A DNA stretch of 64,000 nucleotides, taken from contig NZ_BMWG01000020.1 in assembly GCF_014651115.1 (NCBI RefSeq), positions 92,994-156,993 of the forward strand, in the 5' to 3' direction. A program made the position numbers and the translations under genes. This stretch comes from Streptomyces inusitatus (GTDB lineage Bacteria; Actinomycetota; Actinomycetes; Streptomycetales; Streptomycetaceae). Shown here piece by piece: positions 23,181-30,513 of this stretch (its first letter is position 1; each line of letters starts with the position of its first letter). The notes under the pieces were generated by a model. It was not told the origin of the DNA and did not search any database. It saw only the letters and a list, made by a program, of their open reading frames with translations.

Positions 23181-25279
23181 CCGGTCCGGACGGCGAGCCC
23201 GCCGTCCCCGCCCGGGAGCTGTTGCAGGCGCAGGAGCGCGCCATCGGCGCTCTCGAAGAACTCAACCGGGTGCGCCAGGCGTACGAGGCGAGCGAGCGGG
23301 CCCGTAACCAGTCGCTTCAGGTGGCGACGGTGCTGTTCGCGCTTCTGGGGCAGACCCAGGCTCAGGTCGCCGGGCTGTCCCGCCGCCTTGAGTCCCTCCA
23401 GGCGGCCCCCGATGTGCTGAGCGTGGACATCGAATCGATACATATGCGGCTGATGCGCGCCACCACACAGGAGGGCGATCTCCGTGTACAGCTCAACCGG
23501 GCGGAGAGCGAACGAGAACGGGCCCAGGCCGTGGCGGATCTGGCCGCCCGGCGCATCCAGGCCCTGGAGTCCGAGCTGCGCAAATACCGCGGTGTGGACA
23601 ACTCGACGGTGACCGGCGCGACGGGCGCCATCGCGCTGCCCCAGCAGTCCACCGGGCCCACTGACGAGGACGGCGAACTCGACCATGTGGACGCGACGCT
23701 CCGCAAGGTACGGGAGGTCCTCGACCGCGAACACCGAACCGTCGCGGAGATCGCGAGTGAACTCCGTGCCGACGACGCACCTCGGGGAGACACCGACACG
23801 GTGCCTTCCGAGCGCCCACTCCCTGTCAACGTGCCCGGTAGTGGCCCGGCCGACCTCGACGAGGAGTTGTTCGAAACAATTCCGCACAACGCCGAGCGCA
23901 CGGCGACCAGCCTCGTTCCGCGCCGCGACGACGACCGTATGCGGTTCGTGGGGGCGGCCACCCGCCGCATCTCACGGGGTATCGACCCGGACGAGATCGT
24001 GCAGGGGCTCTGCCGGGCGACCGTGCCGACCTTCGCCGACGCGATCCTGGTCCATCTGCGCCACCCGCTGCCCGTGGGCGACGAACGTCCGGTCTCGCCG
24101 TTCGTGCTCCGACTGCGCCAACGGTACGCGACCCTTGACGTAACCCGATCCGGCGGTACGACGGCCGTCGATCTGACCCGGTGCACGGCTGTCAGTGAAG
24201 TGCGTTCGAGCGGCGCGCTGTCCGAGGTGCTGAGAAGAGTGCGGCCGGTCTTCGGCGACTCCGCCGAAGCGAGCGCGGCGCTTCACGAACTGCTCGGCGA
24301 GAACTTTGAGTCACCTCAAACGGGGCGAGTGATTCTGGCACCGCTTCGGGGTCGCCATCGCATCATCGGCACAGCCGTCTTCCTGCGCAGGCCCGACCGG
24401 CGCCCTTTCGAGCCCGGCGATCTGCTGGCCGCCGCCCAGCTGACAGCGCAGACAGCGCTCGGCATCGACAAGGCGATTCTGTACGGGCGGGAGGCGTACA
24501 TCGCCGACGAACTCCAGCGCATCATGCTGCCCGAAGGGCTGCCCCCGGCGGCCGGTGTGCGGCTCGCCTCCCGTTATCTCCCGGCCTCCGAGACGGCCAG
24601 GGTCGGCAGCGACTGGTACGACGCCGTCCCTCTGCCCGGCAGCAGGGTCGCGCTGGTCGTCGGTGATGTCATGGGCCACTCCATGGCCTCAGCCACGATC
24701 ATGGGCCAGTTCAGAACCACCGTGCTCACCCTGGCCGGACTCGATCTGTCACCGCAGGAAGTACTCCGTCACCTGGACGAACAGGCCCAGCGGCTCGGCC
24801 ATGACCACATGGCGACCTGCATGTACGCGGTCTACGACCCCATCACACACCGAGTCGTCCTCGCCAACGCCGGACATCCGCCGCCGATCCTGCTCCACCC
24901 GGACGGCCGTGCCGAGGTGCTCCACATACCGCCGGGGCCACCCATCGGCGTGGGCGGCCCCGAATTCCAGACCGTGGAGCTGGCAGCCCCCGCGGGCGCG
25001 ACCCTTCTGCTGTACACGAACGGACTGGTCGAGTCCCGGCTACAGGACGTATGGGCCGGTATCGAACAGTTACGAGGGCGGCTCGCCGCCACCGCGCAGC
25101 GCACCGGTCCGGGCCTCCCGCCCCCGCTGGAAGCGCTCTGCGACGATGCGCTGGAGATGCTCGGACCGGGCAGCCGCGACGACGACATCGCCCTGCTCGC
25201 CGCGCACTTCGAGGGGCTCACCACAAGCGATGTCCCCGGCGGTGCCCCGGCCGAGGAGGCTCCTGCCCCCGGCCCATAG
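23177..25279 (+). CDS. SpoIIE-type PP2C serine/threonine phosphatase with coiled coil and GAF domain (TTA codon)
   Basis: Phosphatase of about 700 residues. Residues 10-170 are rich in heptads (LLQAQERAIGALEELNRVRQ and LNRAESERERAQAVADLAAR) and should form a coiled coil; residues 280-440 are a GAF-like sensor domain. The C-terminal PP2C/SpoIIE domain begins about residue 460 with GSDWYDAVPLPGSRVALVVG and ends with SRDDDIALLAAHF, which supply the metal-binding Asp residues. Such proteins dephosphorylate anti-sigma-factor antagonists in partner-switching pathways. No kinase or antagonist gene is adjacent. Codon 632 (25070-25072) is TTA, predicting bldA dependence. The GTG start at 23177 overlaps the preceding stop. 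Confidence 0.92.
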   Translation: MTGPDGEPAVPARELLQAQERAIGALEELNRVRQAYEASERARNQSLQVATVLFALLGQTQAQVAGLSRRLESLQAAPDVLSVDIESIHMRLMRATTQEGDLRVQLNRAESERERAQAVADLAARRIQALESELRKYRGVDNSTVTGATGAIALPQQSTGPTDEDGELDHVDATLRKVREVLDREHRTVAEIASELRADDAPRGDTDTVPSERPLPVNVPGSGPADLDEELFETIPHNAERTATSLVPRRDDDRMRFVGAATRRISRGIDPDEIVQGLCRATVPTFADAILVHLRHPLPVGDERPVSPFVLRLRQRYATLDVTRSGGTTAVDLTRCTAVSEVRSSGALSEVLRRVRPVFGDSAEASAALHELLGENFESPQTGRVILAPLRGRHRIIGTAVFLRRPDRRPFEPGDLLAAAQLTAQTALGIDKAILYGREAYIADELQRIMLPEGLPPAAGVRLASRYLPASETARVGSDWYDAVPLPGSRVALVVGDVMGHSMASATIMGQFRTTVLTLAGLDLSPQEVLRHLDEQAQRLGHDHMATCMYAVYDPITHRVVLANAGHPPPILLHPDGRAEVLHIPPGPPIGVGGPEFQTVELAAPAGATLLLYTNGLVESRLQDVWAGIEQLRGRLAATAQRTGPGLPPPLEALCDDALEMLGPGSRDDDIALLAAHFEGLTTSDVPGGAPAEEAPAPGP

Positions 25280-25286
25280 ACAGGCC

Positions 25287-26600
25287 CTAGCGGGCGGCCC
25301 CCATCTTCCCGTCGTACTTCTGGTACCCGCGCGCCTCGTCGACGGCGTCCCGCTCCTCGCGCAGAGACGCGGTGCGCCGGTCGGCCCAGCGGCGCAGTGG
25401 GCTCTTCTTCCCGGCGACCTCGTCGCGGTCCAGCAACTGCAAGGTGGAAACGCCCAGCGGGTCGGAAGCGGCGGCCTGCGCATAGGCGAGGCGGGCCGCG
25501 TCCATGTCGCCGAGGTGTTCCAGGCACTGACCCAGCATGAACTGGGCCAAGTGGGTGACTTGAGGGCCCAGGAGTGTGGCTTTTCGGTAGGCCTTCACGG
25601 CTTCTGGGATTTTCTCCCGCTCGATGTAGACCTGGCCGAGTGTGAGAAGGGCGCGCGGCTCGGCCGGCATGTGTTCTGTGAGGCTCTGCGCGTATCGCTC
25701 GGCCCGCTCGAAGTCTCCCAGGACGAACATCTCCTTGGTCCTGCTCTCCAGCAGGGCATAGCGCAGCAGGCCCCATTCCGCTCGGGTCGCGGGGTCGTCC
25801 CGCCGCATGAGAGCGCAGAAGTGCTCGGCCCGGTCCATCTCCCGGGACATGGCCGTGTGATCGCCCGCCAGCTGGGGCGCCAGCGCGGCGATCCGGTGAT
25901 AGCGGCTCAGGAGTTTGTTCCGCTCGTGGCCGACCGAGCCGGAGGCGTCGACGGACTGGGCGTGCAGCTCCAGGTGGCGGTGGAAACCCGGTACGTCGTC
26001 CAGCATCTTCACGCAGATGCTGCAGAGCAGGTAGGTCGCCTCCACATGGGCCCAGGAGCCGGGCCTGGCCCGCTCCCGCACCTCGCGCAGCTCCGCCACC
26101 GCGGCGCTTGCCGGGCCGCCGTCGATGGCCTGGGCGTACAGCGCCTGACCTCGCATGAAGGCGAGTGCGGCGGTGTCGTCGTCCAGCCTGGTGCCGGAGT
26201 CGGGGGCGGGTCCGCGCTCATGGCGGAGGATCGATGTGTGCAGCCCCGCCCGGTGCAGCGCCCACAGCACCCGGAGCCGGGCTCGGCCGTTGAGGGAGGT
26301 GTAGCGGGCGAGCTGTTCGCAGAGGGTTCGCCAAGCGGGGGTGCGCAGGTCCGGAGCGAGTTCGGCGGGGTCGTCGAGGAGGTATTCCGGGAGCATCGCG
26401 TGCCGCACGATCTCGCGGCGCACCGATGACGGGGAGAATCCGTGGACCCGGGGGTACGCGTCGCTCTCCTCGACCAGCGATCGGATCGCCAGCGCCAGCC
26501 CTTCGACAGCGGAATTGCCGTCCGCTCCCCATTCGCCGAAATCAAAATAAGGGCGGTACAGCCAGCCGATGAAGGTCGACGGCACATCGATGCGCGGCAT
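25287..26600 (-). CDS. tetratricopeptide-repeat protein of unknown function
   Basis: Soluble, mostly helical protein of 437 residues. The conserved-looking N-terminus IDVPSTFIGWLYRPYFDFGE is followed by helical repeats, clearest at residues 310-400, where AERYAQSLTEHMPAEPRALL, TLGQVYIEREKIPEAVKAYR and FMLGQCLEHLGDMDAARLAY are TPR units. No DNA-binding or catalytic domain is evident, so it probably acts through protein or peptide binding. The ATG at 26600 follows a GAGGAAAG box. A 19-codon micro-ORF with its own ribosome-binding site lies directly upstream on the same strand, separated by two hairpins. TPR pockets bind short peptides in several Gram-positive signalling systems, which makes this pairing notable. 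Confidence 0.8.
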   Translation of the reverse strand: MPRIDVPSTFIGWLYRPYFDFGEWGADGNSAVEGLALAIRSLVEESDAYPRVHGFSPSSVRREIVRHAMLPEYLLDDPAELAPDLRTPAWRTLCEQLARYTSLNGRARLRVLWALHRAGLHTSILRHERGPAPDSGTRLDDDTAALAFMRGQALYAQAIDGGPASAAVAELREVRERARPGSWAHVEATYLLCSICVKMLDDVPGFHRHLELHAQSVDASGSVGHERNKLLSRYHRIAALAPQLAGDHTAMSREMDRAEHFCALMRRDDPATRAEWGLLRYALLESRTKEMFVLGDFERAERYAQSLTEHMPAEPRALLTLGQVYIEREKIPEAVKAYRKATLLGPQVTHLAQFMLGQCLEHLGDMDAARLAYAQAAASDPLGVSTLQLLDRDEVAGKKSPLRRWADRRTASLREERDAVDEARGYQKYDGKMGAAR

Positions 26601-26620
26601 CTTTTTCTTTCCTCGGCCGG

Positions 26621-26651
26621 AGGGGCGCGGTCGATGGCCGGCCGCGCCCCT
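26621..26651 (-). promoter_or_regulatory. intercistronic hairpin H2 before the TPR gene
   Basis: A perfect 10-bp stem (AGGGGCGCGG at 26621-26630 and CCGCGCCCCT at 26642-26651) with an 11-base loop. On the minus-strand message it lies just before the GAGGAAAG ribosome-binding site of the TPR gene. It could attenuate transcription or translation of the TPR gene relative to the micro-ORF. Confidence 0.65.
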
Positions 26652-26659
26652 GATCTTCC

Positions 26660-26674
26660 CCGGACGGCGTCCGG
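26660..26674 (-). promoter_or_regulatory. intercistronic hairpin H1 abutting the micro-ORF stop
   Basis: CCGGAC and GTCCGG arms with a 3-base loop start exactly one base after the micro-ORF stop codon on the minus strand. A ribosome terminating at the micro-ORF would cover this stem, which could influence the following hairpin H2. Confidence 0.55.
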
Positions 26675-26734
26675 CTACAGGGCTTCTCGGGACGGGCGGT
26701 CGGACGTCAGGGTGCGGTACGGAACCACCTTCAT
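26675..26734 (-). CDS. 19-residue micro-ORF upstream of the TPR gene
   Basis: ATG at 26734 to TAG at 26675-26677 encodes MKVVPYRTLTSDRPSREAL. The upstream GAAAGGTGA matches the anti-Shine-Dalgarno well at good spacing, better than expected by chance. The peptide is hydrophilic with no signal sequence, no Cys, Trp or His and a single Tyr, so it is not an obvious RiPP core of a known class. It might be a signalling peptide for the TPR protein, a leader peptide for attenuation together with the two following hairpins, or a new precursor peptide. Translation is likely from the ribosome-binding site; the role is unknown. Confidence 0.55.
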   Translation of the reverse strand: MKVVPYRTLTSDRPSREAL

Positions 26735-26802
26735 GGCGTCACCTTTCGCTGACGGGGCGGCGAGAGACAAGGAATGTCCGCCCCAGAGGACAGGACAGAT
26801 TC

Positions 26803-26808
26803 ATATTA
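26803..26808 (-). promoter_or_regulatory. candidate -10 element for the micro-ORF/TPR unit
   Basis: Reading the minus strand, TAATAT at 26808-26803 is a good -10 box in an AT-rich pocket about 70 bp upstream of the micro-ORF. The spacing-appropriate -35 region (about 26826-26831) does not resemble TTGACA, which fits a promoter needing an activator bound to the iterons just upstream. Confidence 0.45.
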
Positions 26809-26855
26809 GCTCGGCGGGATGTGGATTCGCGCCGGAAGAGGTGCTCCAAATTTAT

Positions 26856-26915
26856 GGTAAATGAATTCGGCGGGTGCGAATTCGAGGGAAATTAATTCGG
26901 GGTAAATCGGTTCTT
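26856..26915. repeat. four 15-bp iterons upstream of the micro-ORF promoter
   Basis: Four consecutive 15-bp units with exact period: GGTAAATGAATTCGG (26856), CGGGTGCGAATTCGA (26871), GGGAAATTAATTCGG (26886) and GGTAAATCGGTTCTT (26901). AATTCG recurs in the first three and GGTAAAT in the first and fourth. They lie between the P450 stop and the micro-ORF promoter, about 50-110 bp upstream of the -10 box. Direct repeats of this type are typical of binding arrays for an oligomeric activator. The AT-rich content stands out from the surrounding sequence. Confidence 0.7.
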
Positions 26916-26966
26916 TTCGTGCGGGTGGGGATGAGGGATGGGTCGAGTGCCCGGCCCCTCCACGGC

Positions 26967-28307
26967 TCACCCGACGCGGTCCGGCGGAAGGGGGCGGGCG
27001 GTGATGGTCATGGTGACGGGCGAGGGGCCGAGTGTGGCGCCCGCGACGGGTCTGGGGTCGCTGCCGGGTACCGGGTCCAGTTGCCATCGCGTGGCGACGG
27101 TGGCGGTGAGCAGGGTGAGTTCCGCCAGGGCGAAGTCTCCGCCAGGGCAGCCGTGGACTCCCGCGGCGAAGGGGATGTAGGCACCGCGCGGCGGCTGGGG
27201 GTGACGGTCCGGGTTCCACCGGCCGGGGTCGAAGGTCTCGGGCCGGGGGTGCCATCGGGAGTCGCGGTGCATGGCGTATGGGCTGTAGAAGACCTGGGTT
27301 CCCTGTTTGACGGTGTGACCGCCGAGCTGGAGGTCGGTGGCGGCGCGCCGGGGGAACAGCCAGATGGGCGGGTAGAGCCGCAGGGTCTCCTGGACGACGC
27401 GACGGGTGTGGACGAGTTCGGGAAGGTCCGCGGGGGCGGCGGGACGGCCGCCCAGAACGCGGTCGACTTCCTCTTGGAGCTCTCGACGGATGTGCGGGTG
27501 CCCACTGAGGAGGATGAACAGCCACGCGGCCGCCGCCGCACTGGTGTGGGAACCGCCGATGAGGAGGGAGGTCGCGTCGTCGTGGAGCTGTCGTTCGTCG
27601 GTGCCGACGGACAGACGGGCCAAGGCGGGGCTGTCCGGGTTGGCCGAGATGAGCTCGTCCACCACGCGGTGAATGGCGCTGAGGGCGGTTCGGTACTTTC
27701 CGCGTTCGGGACTCGGCAGACGGTCGAGGAGCGCGGCCGCCGGTCCGTAGGCCCGGCGGGCCAGGCCGGCGACGACGACGGGCAGGTTGTGGTGGACGAC
27801 CGCGCCGACTCCGGCCGGGAGGTGCTGTCCGAAGACGGTGGTGGCCACGACGTTCAGGCTGAGATCGGCCATCTCGGCGTTCAGGTCGATGTTCTGGCCG
27901 TCGCTCCAGCCGTCCGCCCTGGCGGCGGCGAGATCGGCCATCGAGTCGAGATAGGCCGCCAGGCGCGTGGTGTTCAGCAGGGGCTGGATCACGCGCCTGC
28001 GGTCGCGATGGTGCTTGCCGTCGGCGATGGCCACCCCGCTCCCGAACAGGGGGCGCGCCCTGGTGAAGATGTCGCCGCGGTCGAAGCGTCCGCCGGGCCC
28101 GGTCAGCAGGGCGTGGACGAGGTCCGGGTGGTTGAGCAGGTAGGCGGTCCGGCGGCCGATGCGGAACTCGACGACGTCCCCATGGCGGCGCTGCCGGTCG
28201 AGGAAGGTCAGAGGGTCCTTGACCAGGCTCATGGCATGGCCCAGCAGGGGAAGACCCCCGGGGGCGCGGGGGGCCCGGCGTTCCCCGTGTTCGGAGGGCA
28301 CCGTCAT
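26967..28307 (-). CDS. cytochrome P450 of the terpenoid cluster
   Basis: P450 of 446 residues of the CYP4/CYP170/CYP183-like type rather than the short class I type. The heme loop FAAGVHGCPGG places Cys387, ExxR is ETLR at 307-310 within QETLRLYPPIWLFPRR, and the PERF-equivalent is PETFDPGRW. The I-helix GGSHTS (251-256) has Ser-His before Thr and lacks the common acid. P450s of this type oxidise sesquiterpene hydrocarbons in several Streptomyces terpene clusters, for example CYP170A1 on epi-isozizaene. The ATG at 28307 follows an AAGGAAGGGA box and starts one base after the terpene synthase stop, so synthase and oxygenase are translationally coupled. Confidence 0.95.
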   Translation of the reverse strand: MTVPSEHGERRAPRAPGGLPLLGHAMSLVKDPLTFLDRQRRHGDVVEFRIGRRTAYLLNHPDLVHALLTGPGGRFDRGDIFTRARPLFGSGVAIADGKHHRDRRRVIQPLLNTTRLAAYLDSMADLAAARADGWSDGQNIDLNAEMADLSLNVVATTVFGQHLPAGVGAVVHHNLPVVVAGLARRAYGPAAALLDRLPSPERGKYRTALSAIHRVVDELISANPDSPALARLSVGTDERQLHDDATSLLIGGSHTSAAAAAWLFILLSGHPHIRRELQEEVDRVLGGRPAAPADLPELVHTRRVVQETLRLYPPIWLFPRRAATDLQLGGHTVKQGTQVFYSPYAMHRDSRWHPRPETFDPGRWNPDRHPQPPRGAYIPFAAGVHGCPGGDFALAELTLLTATVATRWQLDPVPGSDPRPVAGATLGPSPVTMTITARPLPPDRVG

Positions 28308-28308
28308 G

Positions 28309-29307
28309 TCAGTCCCTTCCTTCTTCTCGGGCGGTTCCGATGCGGTAGCGCGGTGTCCGCAGGCCCCACTCCAGATGGCCGCGGGTCCAGACGCGGAGGG
28401 CGGCGGCGCAGTGGTCGGCGTGGTGCCGGACGGCATCGGGCAGACGCAGCGCGGCGGTGAGCGCGGTGAGGTCCCGACAGCCGGCCGTGTAGGCGTGAAG
28501 CCGTCGTTCGCAGGCGGCCGACACTTCGGCGGCCGCCGTCGGCCGGTCCTGGAGCCGGTCGTGCGCGACGACGAGGACGAGGTTGTGGAGGTCGCCGTGC
28601 GCGGCTTCCTTGTCCACGGTCATCAAGTCGTTGGTCCAGCACACCAGGTCCGCCGCCGCGATCAGAAGATCCTGGTAGGGGCGTGAGTAGTAGACGCTCG
28701 ACGGCAACGCGCCGCCGTGAGCCCTCTCGACCAGATCGAACGTGGGCATGATCGCTCCGAACGCGCGCCGCCAGTGGGGGAAGACGTCGGGGCCGGGGAT
28801 CTGGGCGGCCTGCCGGTGAGCGGCCTGCCAGACACCGGCGGACAGATAGTCGCTCACATGCCGGCGGAACCGGAGCCGCCAGGCCCCGCTCATCCCTGCC
28901 GACGCTTCCGCGATGATCTCCTCCAGCGCCCGGGCCATCGGCCGGGCGGCGGCGGTGGGGGCGGTGGGTGTGCCCAGGGCGGTGGCCTGGAGATCGTGAA
29001 GGTGCTCCTCCAGCAGATCGGCGTCCCGCCCCAGAACGCTCTCGTCGATCCGGTCGTCGAGAAGGAAGAGCCATGCCATCCACTTGGCCGTGAGCGTGAG
29101 ATCGGCTTCGCCGGCCTCCGGGTGGCAGTAGGCGGCCAGCAGGCCGGGCCGGATCCGCGTCAGATTCCCCTGCTCCGCCGTGTCGTCGCAGAGTCCGCCC
29201 GCGTCCACCCAGACGAATGTCCTGGCGTCGGCGGCCGCGGCGTGCGGGCTGTGCGGGGCGGGGCCGCTCCAGATCGCCGACCCCTCAATCGGTCTGGTCG
29301 ACAGCAT
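28309..29307 (-). CDS. class I terpene synthase
   Basis: Terpene cyclase of 332 residues. The first metal motif is DDRID at residues 84-88 in WLFLLDDRIDES, and the second (NSE/DTE) is NDLMTVDKE at 226-234, with Thr in place of the common Ser. A terminal R-Y pair (TPRYRIG) is also present. Such enzymes ionise GPP, FPP or GGPP and cyclise the cation; the product cannot be read from sequence. The ATG at 29307 follows a GAGAGGA box and overlaps the end of the methyltransferase gene by 23 bases; a start at 29343 is possible but less well placed. The coupled methyltransferase raises the possibility of a methylated prenyl-diphosphate substrate. Confidence 0.95.
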   Translation of the reverse strand: MLSTRPIEGSAIWSGPAPHSPHAAAADARTFVWVDAGGLCDDTAEQGNLTRIRPGLLAAYCHPEAGEADLTLTAKWMAWLFLLDDRIDESVLGRDADLLEEHLHDLQATALGTPTAPTAAARPMARALEEIIAEASAGMSGAWRLRFRRHVSDYLSAGVWQAAHRQAAQIPGPDVFPHWRRAFGAIMPTFDLVERAHGGALPSSVYYSRPYQDLLIAAADLVCWTNDLMTVDKEAAHGDLHNLVLVVAHDRLQDRPTAAAEVSAACERRLHAYTAGCRDLTALTAALRLPDAVRHHADHCAAALRVWTRGHLEWGLRTPRYRIGTAREEGRD

Positions 29308-30157
29308 GTCCGCGTCCTCTCCCGTGGTCCGACGGCAGAACACCCCACATCGCGATCATCGCGTGCGCCACATCGACGAACTCGGGCCGTCCCAGATGCG
29401 CCAGGGCGGCGGAGGTCTCGGCCTCCGGCAGAATCCCCCACTGATCCATGACCGGCATCAGCTCGGCCACCGAGAGCCGCCACGCGGTTCCCGCGGCGTT
29501 GCCGGAGGTCAGGGTGGAGCAGTGGACGCGTACCCCGACCTCGACGAGGCCCTGCCCGAGCAGCGGTGCCGGGAACGAGCGCGCCCAGTCCTCCACATCG
29601 CTTCCGAGGGTCGCCGCGAGGGTGGCACTGATCGCGCCGCCGAGACGCCGTACGACGGGATCGGCGGAGGACGCGGCGGGGAAGAAGGAGGGGTCCTCGA
29701 CATAGATCCGTCCTCCCGGCGCCAGCCAGGACACCATCTTGGCCAGCACGGCTTCCCGCTCGCGCAGATGACACAGGACGCTACGGGCGACGACGAGGTC
29801 GAACTCTCCGGGCGGGAACTCATCGGTCCGCACATCGTGCCGGAGTACGCGCACGGCGGACCGCCGAAGCCCTGCCAGGAACCGGACGTCGGTGTCCGTG
29901 GCCGTGACCTCCGCCGCCGGGCACTGTCCGGCGAGCCAGAGCGCCACCGTCCCGGCCCCCGCTCCCACCTCCAGGCACCGTGCCCCCGGCCGCAACTCCC
30001 ACTGTGAAAGAGCCGCCTCGGTCGCGGGATCGCACACGGCGGCCAGAGCCTTGAGCCGGTCGATCTGTTCAGGGTTCTCGAAGGCGAATACCTCCTCCCC
30101 GTAATCCGGTTCTCCGTAATCCAGCCGATTTTCGCCGACCGGCGGTTCCTTCCGCAT
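29285..30157 (-). CDS. class I SAM-dependent methyltransferase
   Basis: Methyltransferase of 290 residues. Motif I is CLEVGAGAGTVALWL (residues 61-75), then an acidic residue in VTATDTDVRFL, motif II FDLVVARSVLCHLRERE, and APGGRIYVEDPSFF as motif III. It is the first gene of the operon methyltransferase-terpene synthase-P450 and overlaps the synthase by 23 bases, indicating coupled synthesis. It may methylate the prenyl diphosphate before cyclisation or a hydroxyl or carboxyl group after oxidation. It does not show the features I would expect of the 2-methylisoborneol GPP methyltransferase. The ATG at 30157 is the first start after the divergent promoter region. Confidence 0.9.
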   Translation of the reverse strand: MRKEPPVGENRLDYGEPDYGEEVFAFENPEQIDRLKALAAVCDPATEAALSQWELRPGARCLEVGAGAGTVALWLAGQCPAAEVTATDTDVRFLAGLRRSAVRVLRHDVRTDEFPPGEFDLVVARSVLCHLREREAVLAKMVSWLAPGGRIYVEDPSFFPAASSADPVVRRLGGAISATLAATLGSDVEDWARSFPAPLLGQGLVEVGVRVHCSTLTSGNAAGTAWRLSVAELMPVMDQWGILPEAETSAALAHLGRPEFVDVAHAMIAMWGVLPSDHGRGRGHAVDQTD

Positions 30158-30513
30158 CTGCCGCCTCGCTCCCCTCGGAGGAAATGTCGGATGATGTTCT
30201 GTGATGGATTTAGTTCACCAGTTCGACATGCGATTCACTGTCGGACGGGGAGGTGATTCGACGGAAAGGATTCCCGCCATCGGCGGGTGTTCGCTTCAAC
30301 ATGCCCGTATACGGCAGAGGCGAAGCGCGGGGAGAGCGGCGCACCGTTGCGGAACCCGCGCCGAGTCGAGGCGCGGAACCCTCCTTCGCGCCCGCCTCGG
30401 CACAATCCCCACAGGGGAGGGATTGACAGCAAACCGGGCCGGGTGGAAGGTCATTGCAGCGCGAGCCGGTGAATGAGCGTCAGGAATTCCGGGACCTCCC
30501 GAGGGGGCGCCGC
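30158..30513. promoter_or_regulatory. divergent promoter region of the terpenoid cluster
   Basis: This 356-bp gap separates the divergent methyltransferase and FAD oxidoreductase starts. It holds an inverted repeat CAATCCC (30403-30409) and GGGATTG (30419-30425) with a 9-bp spacer, overlapping a perfect -35 hexamer TTGACA at 30423-30428; the -10 position 17 bp later is weak. The stretch near 30185-30245 is relatively AT-rich and may hold the methyltransferase promoter. No convincing gene was seen in it. Confidence 0.55.

Noticed and set aside
26675..26734. Precursor of a P450-crosslinked peptide of the biarylitide or tryptorubin kind
   Set aside because: The peptide has no Trp or His and only one Tyr, and the nearest P450 is of the terpene type in a different operon.
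26967..30157. 2-methylisoborneol or geosmin biosynthetic locus
   Set aside because: No cyclic-nucleotide-binding partner or recognisable GPP methyltransferase is present, and the synthase is not the two-domain geosmin type.
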